From Apteryx mantelli (lineage: Eukaryota; Chordata; Aves; Apterygiformes; Apterygidae), in contig NC_089980.1 in the NCBI RefSeq assembly GCF_036417845.1, forward strand, positions 62,494,501-62,558,500: a DNA stretch of 64,000 bases, written 5' to 3'. How positions within the stretch are numbered: the stretch's first letter is position 1; every line of letters begins with the position of its first letter. The notes beneath the pieces are model-generated. The model saw nothing but the letters and a program-made list of their open reading frames with translations. It made no database searches and was not told where the DNA came from. The position numbers were made by a program, and so were the translations under genes. Below are positions 27,464 to 37,879 of this stretch, piece after piece.

Positions 27464-28507
27464 ATGAACGTGCTGGGAGCCATCTCTGGAGTTGCTGTGT
27501 CAGAGGCTTGGACCCAGACTGGCCCTCTGACAGTAGATGCAGCTCTACAGGTCTCAGGCTGCAGGGAGTGCTTGGGGCCTCTCCGGGAGGCCTGGGCTGG
27601 CAGCCAGCTCTCCTGCAGGAGGTGTGCTGCTGTTGACGAGTTGTGTCGTCAGGTAAGGGAGTTACGGGAGGAGGTCAGTAGGCTGCGCAGCATCCGAGAA
27701 GCAGAGCAAGAGATAGACAGGGTATTCTCGGAGACTGTACAGCTCCAGGAGTCCCAACCCCCTGCAGCAGTGGAGTTGCCAGAGGGCTCTGTGCCGTGTG
27801 AAACGGTACATCTTAACATCATAGAAGAAGGCTGGAAACTGGTCACTGCTCGTGGGAGGAGAAAGGCTCCTACTCCTCCTGAAGACCTGAAGCTGAAGAA
27901 CAGGTTTAGTGCCCTCCAGGATGAGGAGGAGATGGGCATGGCTGCCAGGGAAGTAACCGGGACAACAGACCCTGTGCCCTACCGGAACACCCGGAAAAAG
28001 CGGCGGGTGATTGTTGTGGGGGACTCCCTGCTACAGGGGACGGAGGCATCTATCTGCCGACCTGACCTCATGTCTAGAGAGGTTTGTGGCCTGCCGGGGG
28101 CTCGTGTGAGAGATGTCATGCAAAGACTGCCAAGGCTCGTCCATTCTTTGGACTATTACCCACTGCTGCTCTTCCATGTGGGCGCCAATGACACCAAGGG
28201 CAAACTGGAGACCATCAAGCAGGATTTCAGAGCTCTGGGGATGGTGGTCAAGGGTCTGGGAGCCCAGGTCATCTTCTCCTCAATCCTGCCAGTGAGGGGG
28301 ATGGATGAGAGGAGGAGGAGACGGACTTTCCAGGTTAACGACTGGCTGCGCCGCTGGTGTTGGCAACAGGGTTTTGGTTTCTACGACCATGGGACCCTGT
28401 TTGAAGATCGACAACTGATGGCGAGAGATGGGATCCACCTCACGAGGCGGGGCACGTGGGTCTTTGCCAACAGGTTGGCCAACCTGGTAAGGAGGGCTTT
28501 AAACTAG
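27464..28507 (+). CDS. CR1 ORF1: zinc-knuckle-like, coiled-coil and SGNH esterase protein
   Basis: An uninterrupted 347-residue frame. Near the N-terminus two CxxC pairs (C33/C36 and C51/C54) form a zinc-binding-like unit, followed by a charged heptad-like stretch (about 56-90) likely to form a coiled coil. The C-terminal half is a GDSL/SGNH hydrolase-type domain: VVGDSLL with D187/S188, HVGANDT with N242, and DGIHL with D322/H325 supplying the usual Ser, Asn and Asp-His blocks. Esterase domains of this kind are known in CR1-clade ORF1 proteins, which bind the element's RNA. The ATG at 27464 is the first in frame; the N-terminal 10 or so residues may come from flanking DNA if the insertion is slightly truncated. 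It ends TAG at 28505-28507, five bases before the ORF2 ATG. Confidence 0.88.
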   Translation: MNVLGAISGVAVSEAWTQTGPLTVDAALQVSGCRECLGPLREAWAGSQLSCRRCAAVDELCRQVRELREEVSRLRSIREAEQEIDRVFSETVQLQESQPPAAVELPEGSVPCETVHLNIIEEGWKLVTARGRRKAPTPPEDLKLKNRFSALQDEEEMGMAAREVTGTTDPVPYRNTRKKRRVIVVGDSLLQGTEASICRPDLMSREVCGLPGARVRDVMQRLPRLVHSLDYYPLLLFHVGANDTKGKLETIKQDFRALGMVVKGLGAQVIFSSILPVRGMDERRRRRTFQVNDWLRRWCWQQGFGFYDHGTLFEDRQLMARDGIHLTRRGTWVFANRLANLVRRALN

Positions 28508-28512
28508 GAAAG

Positions 28513-30531
28513 ATGGGGGAAGGGGAGAGTTATAGTGACAGGGTAGTTGGCAAAAGACTGCTCAAGTCAGGATGCCTCCAGCAGGTGAATGCAGCCAGGG
28601 AAGTGCGCATGGGATGTGGCTATGGAGGACCCTCTTGTATCCCTCCTGGGAAACCTGCATGCTCGATCCCCTCCCTGAAATGCCTGTACACCAATGCACG
28701 CAGCTTGGGGAACAAACAGGAAGAACTAGAGATGTGTGTGCGGTCGCAGGGCCATGATCTCATTGCCATTACAGAGACATGGTGGGATAGCTCGCATGAC
28801 TGGAGTGCTGTCATGGATGGCTACGTACTTTTTAGGAAAGACAGGCCAGGAAAGCGAGGTGGTGGAGTTGCTCTTTATGTGAGAGAGCAACTGGAATGTA
28901 TTGAGCTGTGCCTAGGGGTGGATGAAGAGCGAGTCGAGAGCTTATGGGTAAGGATCAAAGGGCGGGCTAATAGAGGTGACACTGTTGTGGGTGTTTACTA
29001 CAGGCCACCTGATCAGGAAGAGGAAGTCGATGAGGCCTTCTACAGACAGCTGGAAGTAGCCTCACAATCCCAGGCCCTGGTTCTCATGGGGGACTTCAAC
29101 CACCCCGATATCTGCTGGAAAGACAACACAGCTAGGCACAAACAGTCCTGGAGATTCCTGCAGAGCATTGGTGACAACTTCTTGACCCAGGTGGTGGAGG
29201 AGCCAACAAGGAGAGGTGTGCTGCTGGACCTCGTACTAACAAACAAAGAAGGACTGGTGGAAGATGTGAAGGTTGGGGGCTGCCTTGGCTGCAGTGACCA
29301 TGAGATGGTGGAGTTCAGGATCCTGCAAGGAGGCAGCAGGGCACCAAGTAGGATCGCAACCCTGGACTTCAGGAGAGCAAACTTTGTCCTCTTCAGGGAC
29401 CTACTTGGAGGAATCCCATGGGTGAGGGCCCTGGAAGGAAGGAGTGTTCAAGAGAGTTGGTTAATATTCAAACATCACCTCCTCCAGGCTCAAGAGCGGT
29501 GCATCCCTATGAGTAGGAAGTCAAGCAAAGGAGGTAGGAGACCTGCATGGATGAGCAAGGAGCTCCTGGCAAAACTCAACCAGAAGAAGGAAGTATACAG
29601 AAAGTGGAAAGGGAGACAGGCCACTTGGGAGGAATATAGGAATGTTGTCAGAGTATGCAGGGATGCGACAAGGAAGGCTAAGGCCCGTTTGGAATTAAAT
29701 CTGGCTAGAGATGTCAAGGACAACAAGAAGGGCTTCTTCAAATACATCAGCAGCAAGAGGAAGACTAGGGAAAATGTGGGGCCTTTGCTGAATGGAGTGG
29801 GTGCCCTGGTGACGAAGGATGCAGAGAAGGCAGAGTTACTGAATGCCTTCTTTGCTTCAGTCTTTACTGGTCAGGCCAGCCCTCAGGAACCCCAGACCCT
29901 GGAGGCAAGAGAGAAAGTCTGGAGAGAGGAAGACTTTCCCTTGGTGGAGGAGGAGTGGGTTAGAGATCATTTAAGCAAACTTGACACCCACAAATCCATG
30001 GGCCCTGATGGGATGCACCCACGAGTGCTGAGGGAGCTGGCGGACGTTATTGCTAAGCCACTCTCCATCATCTTTGAAAGGTCATGGAGAACAGGAGAGG
30101 TGCCCGAGGACTGGAAGAAAGCCAATGTCACCCCAGTCTTCAAAAAGGGCAAGAAGGAGGACCCAGGGAACTACAGGCCAGTCAGCCTCACCTCCATCCC
30201 TGGAAAGGTGATGGAGCAGCTCATCCTGGAAGCCATCTCCACGCATGTGGAGGAAAAGAAGGTGATCAGGAGTAGTCAGCATGGCTTCACCAAGGGGAAA
30301 TCATGCCTAACCAATCTGATAGCCTTCTCTGATGGAATGACTGGCTGGGTAGATGAGGGGAGAGCAGTGGATGTTGTCTACCTAGACTTCAGCAAGGCTT
30401 TTGACACTGTCTCCCATAGCATCCTCATAGACAAGCTCAGGAAGTGTGGGTTAGATGAGTGGACAGTGAGGTGGATTGAGACCTGGCTGAATGGCAGAGC
30501 TCAGAGGGTTGTGATCAGCGGCGCAGTCTAG
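28513..30531 (+). CDS. CR1 ORF2, first segment: AP endonuclease and N-terminal reverse transcriptase
   Basis: The frame is open from 28456, overlapping ORF1 by 52 nt; ATG 28513 just after the ORF1 stop is my preferred start. It gives 672 residues. An apurinic-type endonuclease comes first (YTNARSLG at about residue 59, [20 protein letters not shown] with D194, CSDHEMV), which nicks target DNA for target-primed reverse transcription. The reverse transcriptase follows: [29 protein letters not shown] and [13 protein letters not shown] with a catalytic aspartate. The frame stops at TAG 30529-30531 because of a net 2-base loss (or 1-base gain) just before it. The remaining RT motifs continue in the next frame, so this copy cannot make a complete ORF2 protein without frameshifting. 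Confidence 0.9.
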   Translation: MGEGESYSDRVVGKRLLKSGCLQQVNAAREVRMGCGYGGPSCIPPGKPACSIPSLKCLYTNARSLGNKQEELEMCVRSQGHDLIAITETWWDSSHDWSAVMDGYVLFRKDRPGKRGGGVALYVREQLECIELCLGVDEERVESLWVRIKGRANRGDTVVGVYYRPPDQEEEVDEAFYRQLEVASQSQALVLMGDFNHPDICWKDNTARHKQSWRFLQSIGDNFLTQVVEEPTRRGVLLDLVLTNKEGLVEDVKVGGCLGCSDHEMVEFRILQGGSRAPSRIATLDFRRANFVLFRDLLGGIPWVRALEGRSVQESWLIFKHHLLQAQERCIPMSRKSSKGGRRPAWMSKELLAKLNQKKEVYRKWKGRQATWEEYRNVVRVCRDATRKAKARLELNLARDVKDNKKGFFKYISSKRKTRENVGPLLNGVGALVTKDAEKAELLNAFFASVFTGQASPQEPQTLEAREKVWREEDFPLVEEEWVRDHLSKLDTHKSMGPDGMHPRVLRELADVIAKPLSIIFERSWRTGEVPEDWKKANVTPVFKKGKKEDPGNYRPVSLTSIPGKVMEQLILEAISTHVEEKKVIRSSQHGFTKGKSCLTNLIAFSDGMTGWVDEGRAVDVVYLDFSKAFDTVSHSILIDKLRKCGLDEWTVRWIETWLNGRAQRVVISGAV

Positions 30532-31444
30532 TTGGAGGCCTGTAGCTAGCAGTGTCCCCCAGGGGTCAGGACTGGGTCCAGTCTTGTTCAACTTCTTCAT
30601 CAATGACCTGGATGAAGGGACAGAGTGCACCCTCATCAAGTTTGCTGATGATCCAAAACTGGGAGGAGTGGCCAATACGCCAGAGGGCTGTGCTGCCATT
30701 CAAAGAGACTTGGACAGGCTGGAGAGGTGGGCAGAGAGGAACCTCATGAAATTCAACAAAGGGAAGTGCAGGGTCCTGCACCTGGGGAGGAATAACCCCA
30801 TGCACCAGTACAGGCTGGGGGTTGACCTGCTGGAAAGCAGCTCTGCAGGGAAGGACCTGGGAGTGCTGGTGGACACCAAGTTAAGCATGAGGCAGCAATG
30901 TGCCCTTGTGGCCAAGAAGGCCAACGGTATCCTGGGGTGCATCAGGAAGAGTGTTGCCAGCAGGTCGAGGGAGGTGATTCTCCCCCTCTACTCAGCCCTG
31001 GTGAGGCCACATCTGGAGTACTGCGTCCAGTTCTGGGCTCCCCAGTACAAGAGGGATGTGGCACTACTGGAGCAAGTCCAGCAAAGGGCTACAAAGATGA
31101 TTAGGGGACTGGAGCATCTCTCTTATGAGGAAAGGCTGAGAGAGCTGGGCCTGTTTAGCTTGGAGAAGAGAAGGCTGAGAGGAGATCTTATCAATGTGTA
31201 TAAGTATCTGAAGGGAGGGTGTCGAGAGGATGGGGCCAGACTCTTTTCAGTGGTGCCGAGCGACAGGACGCGAGGCAATGGGCACAAACTGAAACACAGA
31301 CAGTTCCATCTGAACATGAGGAAATACTTTTTCACTGTGAGGGTGACAGAGCACTGGAACAGGTTGCCCCGAGAGGTGGTGGAGTCTCCTTCTCTGGAGA
31401 TATTCAAAACCCGCCTGGATGCAATCCTGTGCAATGTGCTCTAG
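30532..31444 (+). pseudogene. CR1 ORF2, out-of-frame C-terminal segment (RT catalytic FADD to the end)
   Basis: This continues ORF2 after the frameshift; homology to the RT resumes at about 30533. It has the PQGS-type loop with LGPVLFN, the catalytic FADD box at 30641-30652, LGVLVD, then the CR1-typical C-terminal region ([55 protein letters not shown]). It ends at TAG 31442-31444. Two changes from what I recall of the family are a glycine after PQGS, where valine is usual, and proline after FADD, where threonine is usual. Both suggest decay, though the metal-binding DD is retained. Confidence 0.88.
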
Positions 31445-31499
31445 GTGACCCTGCTTGAGCAGGGGGGTTGGATTAGATGATCTCCAGAGGTCCCTTCCA

Positions 31500-31528
31500 A
31501 CCTCAGTGATTCTGTGATTCTGTGATTT
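31500..31528 (+). repeat. CR1 3'-terminal octamer repeats
   Basis: The sequence runs CAGTGATTCTGTGATTCTG then TGATT: just over two tandem copies of an ATTCTGTG-type octamer. This is the diagnostic terminus of avian CR1 and marks the 3' boundary of the insertion. Confidence 0.9.
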
Positions 31529-33785
31529 GCCAGCGACAAGGCCCTGTTTTCCTGGCAGCTGGGAGGCCTGACGGCAGCCCTGGTCTCCCATCATACCACT
31601 GTCCGTTCAGTCATCGTTGTGTAACATTTGTGCGACCTGTCTCTGATACCCAATTACCACTTGCACTTCTAAAAACTATCGCCTAGTTCAGTGTCGTGCT
31701 AGAAAACACAAGTCTAGTTGATTGGGTTGTTTTCAGGTGATGATATTCTGAAAGAATAAAATATTTGGTGCCTTTCATCCAGGCAAATCAGAACATTTTC
31801 CATGCAGACGTTTTGAACCCAGCTAGGTACCTGCTGGAGGAACCCAGCCAGGTAAATGTTAGCTATTCACAAGCTTGTAATGGCAGGGGTAATAGGCAAA
31901 TCCTCAGCTCACTCCTCACCCTTTGGCAAGAGGGTGAATCAAACGGGAACTTGGTTAGCGGCCGAGTTGGACACCATCATGGGATAAAAGTTAGGAATCA
32001 CAACTGCTGTTCCTGCCCGTGTCACAGCATCCTCTTGCTTTACCTTTAAATAAATTAGGTAAATTTTACAGTGTAATTAACCAAAGTAGGTAACTTTGAC
32101 TTTCTCTCCTCATTCCTATTTGATTTATCTGTGTCATATGGATTTTTTTTTAAGATGCAACACTTCTTTTTTTTATTAATAAGGTTAGTTATAAAAGCCT
32201 ACAGCTTGTTTTTCACTTTTTTTTTCCATCAATGCTTATCTAACAGTGGTTCACAAGTGGTTTTCCAATGTTTTCTCCACCCTTTTGTTTTAAATATTTA
32301 GAATTTGGCCAAAATAGCTTTGTTTGGCTTTTCTCCTAAGCCTGTCTTGGTATTTAAATAATATATTTAGCTTTTTCAAATTTCCTTACTTGCAGTTGTA
32401 CAACCTGCTTAATAGTCTCTGCTTCACTTCAGAACAGGCTGCTTGAGGCGTGAGAGAGGAGGAGCTATTTTAAAAAGTGATGTTTTTGCACAGTTGATGT
32501 GATAGTGCAAGCCAGATTACAGCTGGGCAAGTAAGCAAATGGTAGGAACCCAGGGAAGTGCTGGCTTCCAGCTGACAGCCTCTCCCTTTCTGGTACTAGT
32601 TAGTCCTGGTATTTGCTCCTGTCAGCCCTGCTGTTTGCAGATGATGTCTGATAGTGGAGAGTAGCCTTCAGATTTTATTGGTGAGCTGAGGCTCGGACCC
32701 TGCCATAAAGAGTGGGGCCTTTGGCTGGTGAGGGGGTGTTCAGGGCTGTCTTGTGGCAGTAAATAAAGATGGGAATGCAAGGTTTAGGGCACCTCACAGC
32801 ACCTCAATTTTGTGACAACAGAACATGATAACCTGTTTAATGTGCAGATTACTGCATGATAAGTGCTTCCCAGTTCACCCTCAGCCAGAAAATAACCAGA
32901 ATTTGGAGGAGTAGTTTGGGTGGGGGTTTTTTTGGAAAGAGTATTCTGAGCATAGGGAGGTGTTTGTAAATCCCGTGTGGGTTTAGGCCTGAAAGAAGGG
33001 TAGCAGCTCTGGACATGTACAGTAGCTGAGCAGAGGTTTGGGGAATGATGGTCTTTGGGCAGCTGAGCCCCTTTATGAAAAAGGGGGGGCTTAGGTTAAG
33101 TGGCATTTAACTTCTGCTCCTAAGTCAGTCATTCCAGGCACTGGAAATAAATCGCAAAATAATCCTCTTGCATGGTGAGCCATTACTTATGTTAAATCAA
33201 CTATAAAGGTCTTTTAAATTAATTTGGCCTTTTATAACTGGTTGCGTGAGCTATAGTTAAGAAATGCCACAACCTACATTTTTGTTGATCAAGATATGAA
33301 GTTGCTCTTGCCCATGCTGGTACTCTTCCAGGCACTTTGGTATTTGAAATTGGGCAGAATTTCCTTCACTTGTTACACACTGCAAGTGGACATACTAGTA
33401 CATTTTTGTCATTTAAATTCCTCAGGGGCCGGTAAAACCAACCAGCAAAATTATCCACATTTCAAAGCCATCTTCGTCTAAGGTTCAACAGGGCCAAACA
33501 CATGATGCCTGGGCCTCTCCGTGCAACTCTGCACCCTGCTGGTGGGAGAGGCTTTACCTAGACTGAGGCCAGATAGACAGGTTCTTCCTTCATGAAATAC
33601 TGTGGGTAATTTACTCGATAGGTGAGCAGGATACCTTTTACCAAAGGTGAAGTACAGGTATAATGCTGTAGTACTATACAGTAAGGAATGCCCTTAGCAT
33701 CTGCTGCAAAATGCTGTATATGTGCAGACCTTCAATCTCTGTAGCTGCAAGCAGGCTTTTAACTGTACTTTTAATTCTTCTGCAG

Positions 33786-33877
33786 CGTCTGTTGGTGTCA
33801 GATGGATGATAGGTGTCACCGAAATTAACAAGGGCTCCACCTATGGCAACAACGACAACAAACAGAAACAAAAGTAG
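33786..33877 (+). CDS. AGPAT4: AGPAT4 terminal coding exon with stop
   Basis: The acceptor is TTCTGCAG. The first two bases complete the alanine codon left open by the exon ending at 21485. Coding then reads SVGVRWMIGVTEINKGSTYG and on to a lysine-rich tail, with TAG at 33875-33877. The GVTEI-KGS-YGN tail is the conserved C-terminus of AGPAT3 and AGPAT4. The exon is easily missed because the opposite strand carries a longer chance reading frame and the preceding intron is 12.3 kb. Confidence 0.95.
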
Positions 33878-36630
33878 CATCTTCAGAGACTGCTTCAATC
33901 CAAAGGGAACAAATGCAACTTCTGAAAACTCTTAAGTGCATATCATGGTCCTTCAAGTGAGATCAGAGGAAGGGTAGGATGAACAACTGCCATGCATATC
34001 TGAATTTGTGCTCCTGTTATTTTTCTCTTGGGGTTTGGGCTGGATTGAAAGATGCACTCCTTCATATACTCTGCACAACAGGTTTGCATTTGTTTGTTTG
34101 GTTTGTTTTCATATAAAGTGTCTTATGTTTTGAAGAAAAAAATCCAGTGTGCTTCTATGATGAGACCCCACCTGGAAACTAAAAAGTGGTTGCTGAGGTG
34201 CAGGCTTTATCTTAATGGGCTCTAAGGAATGGATAAATCTCAGAAGAATGTTACAAGAAGATTAAAATCGGTATTTGTCTAGATCATGCATTAACAGTTT
34301 AACAGCCATAATCTGTCAGTGTTTAAATACGGTAAAATGCTCTGCTTCCTTAGACCAGTATTGAGCTGAAGCAACTCTACTGAAGTAGGAGGATTACAGT
34401 AGAGCTTTTCCACACACACAGTTTATTCCCACAGTATGCACCACATCATTGGCCCTTTACACTTCAGTCAGATGCTGGGTAAGGGCCTGTTTTGTTAGGT
34501 CAGAGACTTCAGTGGCAAAACCTGGAGTGTAATTTGGCTTCGAGGCTTGAACAGAGCTCAAGTTAGCCCCTGCTGTGTCTTTCCCCAGGCAGTACACCAG
34601 TGGGATACCTGAAACCTGTAATTCTTCTAAAAATAAACTGTTTAGAGTTTGGAAAAACTGAGGTACTAAATCACTTTCAGCTTCAAACACTAGGCCTTTC
34701 TAACAATGGTGGAAACAAAAAACAACTGGGTATGCTGTAACAAAGTGAATGCAAAGTGTGCATTAAAAGTTATTTCCCCACACCTATACTGTTGTGATCC
34801 CAATTAATCTGCTTTTCTACCTTTTCTGATAAATTGGTTTACAAGGAGCCTCATAACATTTGATTTGAGGTAATACTTAACTAACCTCTTGCTTTTGTTT
34901 TGGGGAAAAGAGGGCAATTGGGAGAGAAACCTAGGGTGGTGGTATGGCTTGGGTTTTTCTAAAGACTGTCTGCATTTGACACCCTTCTGTATATTAAGTA
35001 AAAATAGTTATCATGTCCCTTGGGAAAACTTATTTTGTTGCTCTCACATTCCTAGTACTGATTCCTGGGCATTCTCCTATGTTTTTAAACTTCTAATGTC
35101 AAGGATGTATAAGGAAGTTAATGCAAAGAGCTTGTTTAAAAGAAAAAATAAAAGTGGAAAAATGTGGGTGAGGGGGAGACTCCAACTATCAACAGTAATG
35201 AAAAATCTAAACTTTTTTTATCTGAAGATACTGATACTGAGCCGTGAATGGGCATTTTTCTTGACACTTCCATTGATGTTACATTTTCATTGCACATAGG
35301 TCTACACCATGATAGTCTAGGAATGCACAGCCTATGTTTCTTTAGAAAAGAAAGCAAGCAGTTTTAGCAGCTGGTGTAAAGATCATTTCTCTTTTGCTGT
35401 AGTAAAATTAAAGCTAGAAGAAACAGGGCTCATACAACAGAAAATAAATCATAACATGAACTATGCATTTGCTGTTCAGTATGTCAGATCATTTAGAACA
35501 TTTTAAGCATCGTTTTAATACACAGCATCTAAAAAGTAGGTAAAGTAATGCTTTTAGCATGGGGCAGGAGGTAAAAGCCTTTTGAGAGTGGAAGATGCTA
35601 GTAAAATGTACAGCATGAAGGAAGGAATAGGCCTTGGGGATTTCAAGGGACTAGTTTTTTGTTTTGGTTTTATATACACATGCATTCCCTATGCTCTGAA
35701 ACTTTCTGGAACAGATTGTACAATGATGTCATGTACAAAGTCATGAACATAAACAGGAGCTTTAGTCTACATTTCATGTGCTGGAAAACTAAACAGTTGA
35801 AGCATACTGTCATGCTTATAGAGCTACTCTGTTAAAGTGCACACCTTTTGGTGCTGAAGGGCAACCATGCACCTGTATAGGCTAAAACATCTGACGGGGA
35901 AAACAGTATGCAAACGTGTAGTAGCATCTGAAGGTCTAGCTATCCTGTAGTAATGTATCAAGTGTGTTAATGAGCCAGACCTGGTAACAGTGAAAATGGG
36001 TGCAGGATGGAAAGATCTCTTCAAGCTAGCATTTTACTCAGCAGCTTTTGTCATGGTGGTGGAATGAACCCTGTGCGCAGGTGGCAGTAGTTCTGAACAG
36101 CAAATACATATTCATATAGTGACAGAGCTCTCAGCTTATTGCCTTTCTAAAAAGCCACTGCTTTAACATGCCAATAGGAAGACATTTGACATGCCGTGTG
36201 AATCTTGGTCATTTCCTCTTTAGCTGCATGCAGTACCACCTCTCCAAGACAAAAATACCTAACATGTAAATACTTTCTGAATGAGCATTTAGAGTATTTT
36301 GTACTTGGTTCCCTGGGACCAACCATTAGAACAGGCATAAGGCTAGACAGGCCAGGCCTGGATCCTTCCTTCTAGACACATCTAGAAGTCCCAATGCACA
36401 AGGACTGCACCACTGGGCCCGTCCAGCAGTCACTGGAAAACACCAAGCTTAACAGTACCTGCCAAAGTTAAATTAGTTCAGTTCACTGTATTAAAAGAAT
36501 GACTATTATGTCATTAGGAATCAGTGTTTGCCCCTTTCCACCACAAGCAACTGTATGTATGTTCTACAAATGCCTTAACAAAAAGTAGTCTTATGTTTGT
36601 TTATACAAAAATAAAAACATAAAAAGCTGA
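33878..36630 (+). other. AGPAT4: AGPAT4 3' untranslated region (end inferred)
   Basis: About 2.7 kb of non-coding sequence follows the TAG stop. AATAAA hexamers occur at 34632-34637, 35147-35152, 35443-35448 and 36610-36615. The last is followed by a GT-rich stretch (AGTGAGTGAGTTTTCTTTT), the usual downstream element, so it is my preferred distal site. Use of the earlier sites would give shorter transcripts. The end is a prediction; reading frames inside this region show no recognisable protein. Confidence 0.6.
36610..36615 (+). terminator. AGPAT4: AGPAT4 distal polyadenylation signal (AATAAA)
   Basis: A canonical hexamer with GT/T-rich sequence beginning about 25 bases downstream. It is the last plus-strand hexamer with a good downstream element before the minus-strand MAP3K4 3' end. 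Confidence 0.5.
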
Positions 36631-37879
36631 AGTGCAGTGAGTGAGTTTTCTTTTGGTCAGCAACAATGAACTAGTAACCATTCACTCCTTTTATCTTTCT
36701 TCTGACAGCTCCTAAAAGCTGTGCTCAGTTCCTGTTTGCCTACAAGGACACAATCCCTTTTAGACAGGGAAACCTAAAGAAAAATGAGGAGACAAAAAGC
36801 TCAGATGCTCCTGTTGCACCAGGAAGTGAAGAAAACAGGCCGTAGAGCCTTTCACCTCAGATGATAGATACTTTTAAAGCAAGTTGCTTAGGGTGACAGT
36901 CCCTCCCATCATTACTGAAAGTTGGGAATGTAGGGGATGTTCTTTGTTTAAATTCAGCATAATATTTTTGAAAGCCCAGAAACACTGGGTTAGTGAACTG
37001 CACAGTGAGGCTTGTCTACTTCTAGATTTAAATGCCAGCTTTCATCATATCTTCTCAGGAGCTCACTAAGCTGCTAAAAGCTACCCTTTAGCTGTAACAA
37101 ACTAACTAAAGAAAGATTTGTGGATTAACAGGAGACAAACCTTTAGAATGAAGCCAAATATTAAAAGTAAGTAAGTAAGTTTTCTGCTTTATAAGTTACC
37201 CATTTGAAGGTCTAAAACTATAACAGGAATATATAAAATATATAAACTTGCACTCCTAATACTTGCAAGTAACAGTTATTACCTATTTGTAATAAGGAGG
37301 GAGCCAAACAAAATGATCATACCTAAACAGATCAAACACTGCAGACCATTTCTTAAAACTGGTATCTTCCCTCCCACTTCTACCCTCCCTCCACTTTTTA
37401 AGAGAATGACGACATCATTGAACAATCAAAGTCCAGGATCAGACAGTGGTTTTATAAAAGTTCTTAAAAGCAAGTTTTTGTTCTTGCCCAACAGAACACA
37501 AGAACAGTCTTCACTGACTCTGTTCTCGCCCATTCCCTCTTTGTAGTGATCCAGTCCAGGAAGAAAATTATTTCAGACCTTAATGCTATCCCTTAGAGAA
37601 TAAGTAGGATAAGGAATTGCACATCACCTTATTTCCTCAGAGTGGGGCAGGCAGAGAACCTTAATTCTGTTATCACCTGTGCAGTGTAAAATTTTCTTAC
37701 ACAGCTTGCTGAACTTGACAAAACACTCACAACTGCAGTATAAAAGAAGCTTCATTCCAGATTGCTTAGTCTTAAAAGAGTTGCGGAAAAAGTTTAAAAT
37801 GTGACAGGACCCCATATCCCATACTATTATACATCTATTTTCAGAGGAAAAAAAAAAAAACCCTCCACAAACTTGCAAA
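36631..37879. other. Intergenic gap between convergent AGPAT4 and MAP3K4
   Basis: About 1.2 kb between the predicted distal AGPAT4 polyadenylation site and the MAP3K4 site. It contains an (AAGT)4 tract at 37165-37180 and an A12 run near 37850. No gene was recognised. If either transcript reads further, the two 3' ends would overlap. Confidence 0.6.
37165..37180. repeat. (AAGT)4 microsatellite
   Basis: Four tandem AAGT units in the gap between the two genes. Confidence 0.9.

Larger units (their letters stand above)
27430..31528 (+). mobile_element. Near full-length CR1 (chicken repeat 1) non-LTR retrotransposon
   Basis: This LINE lies in sense orientation in the AGPAT4 last intron. In order it holds ORF1 (27464-28507), ORF2 endonuclease and reverse transcriptase (28513-30531, continued in another frame to 31444), a short 3' UTR with the conserved GGATTAGATGATCTCCAGAG and GGTCCCTTCCAACC motifs, and a 3' end of tandem TGATTCTG-type octamers (about 31505-31528). 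CR1 elements end in octamer repeats rather than poly(A) and usually lack target site duplications (family knowledge). Most copies are severely 5' truncated; this one keeps about 4.1 kb. I cannot place the exact 5' end, which lies somewhere in about 27400-27500. The intact ORF1 and a single ORF2 break suggest a fairly young insertion. Confidence 0.93.
21486..33785. other. AGPAT4 last intron (12.3 kb) containing a CR1 LINE
   Basis: This intron starts GTAAGT and ends TTCTGCAG. About a third of it is the sense-strand CR1 at about 27430-31528. The remainder includes a degraded CR1-like scrap near 21870-21990, GC-richer purine/pyrimidine stretches at 26600-27270, and AT-rich blocks at 24730-24870 and 33110-33270 that resemble conserved non-coding sequence. 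No other gene was recognised. Confidence 0.85.
4789..36630 (+). other. AGPAT4: AGPAT4 gene, 3' two thirds (lysophosphatidic acid acyltransferase delta)
   Basis: AGPAT4 transfers an acyl group from acyl-CoA to the sn-2 position of lysophosphatidic acid, making phosphatidic acid, on ER or mitochondrial outer membranes (family knowledge). Seen here are six coding exons (4789-4950, 6988-7141, 14262-14364, 15555-15630, 21287-21485, 33786-33877) with AG/GT borders and matching phases. They join to 261 codons plus TAG, about the last 70% of a family protein of some 378 residues. The acyltransferase EGTR motif and the LPRTKGF motif are both in the second exon, and two C-terminal hydrophobic segments follow. 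The NHxxxxD catalytic motif and the start codon lie upstream of the window. AGPAT3 is the closest paralogue, but the peptides NFRNNENPTLLGVLNGKKYH and SGSSLTLASF, and the convergent MAP3K4 neighbour, indicate AGPAT4. Confidence 0.95.

Noticed and set aside
27430..31528. Endogenous retrovirus as an explanation for the reverse transcriptase
   Set aside because: There are no LTRs, gag, protease or integrase. The endonuclease is AP type, the RT is of the LINE type and the 3' end is the CR1 octamer repeat.
4789..33877. AGPAT3 instead of AGPAT4
   Set aside because: The two share exons and motifs, but NFRNNENPTLLGVLNGKKYH, SGSSLTLASF and the MAP3K4 neighbour fit AGPAT4.
33674..33898. 74-residue minus-strand open frame across the last AGPAT4 exon
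   Set aside because: It is the antisense shadow of the real plus-strand exon encoding SVGVRWMIGVTEI; there is no independent support.
34889..35299. 136-residue plus-strand open frame after the AGPAT4 stop
   Set aside because: It lies in the predicted 3' UTR and has no motif or similarity I recognise.
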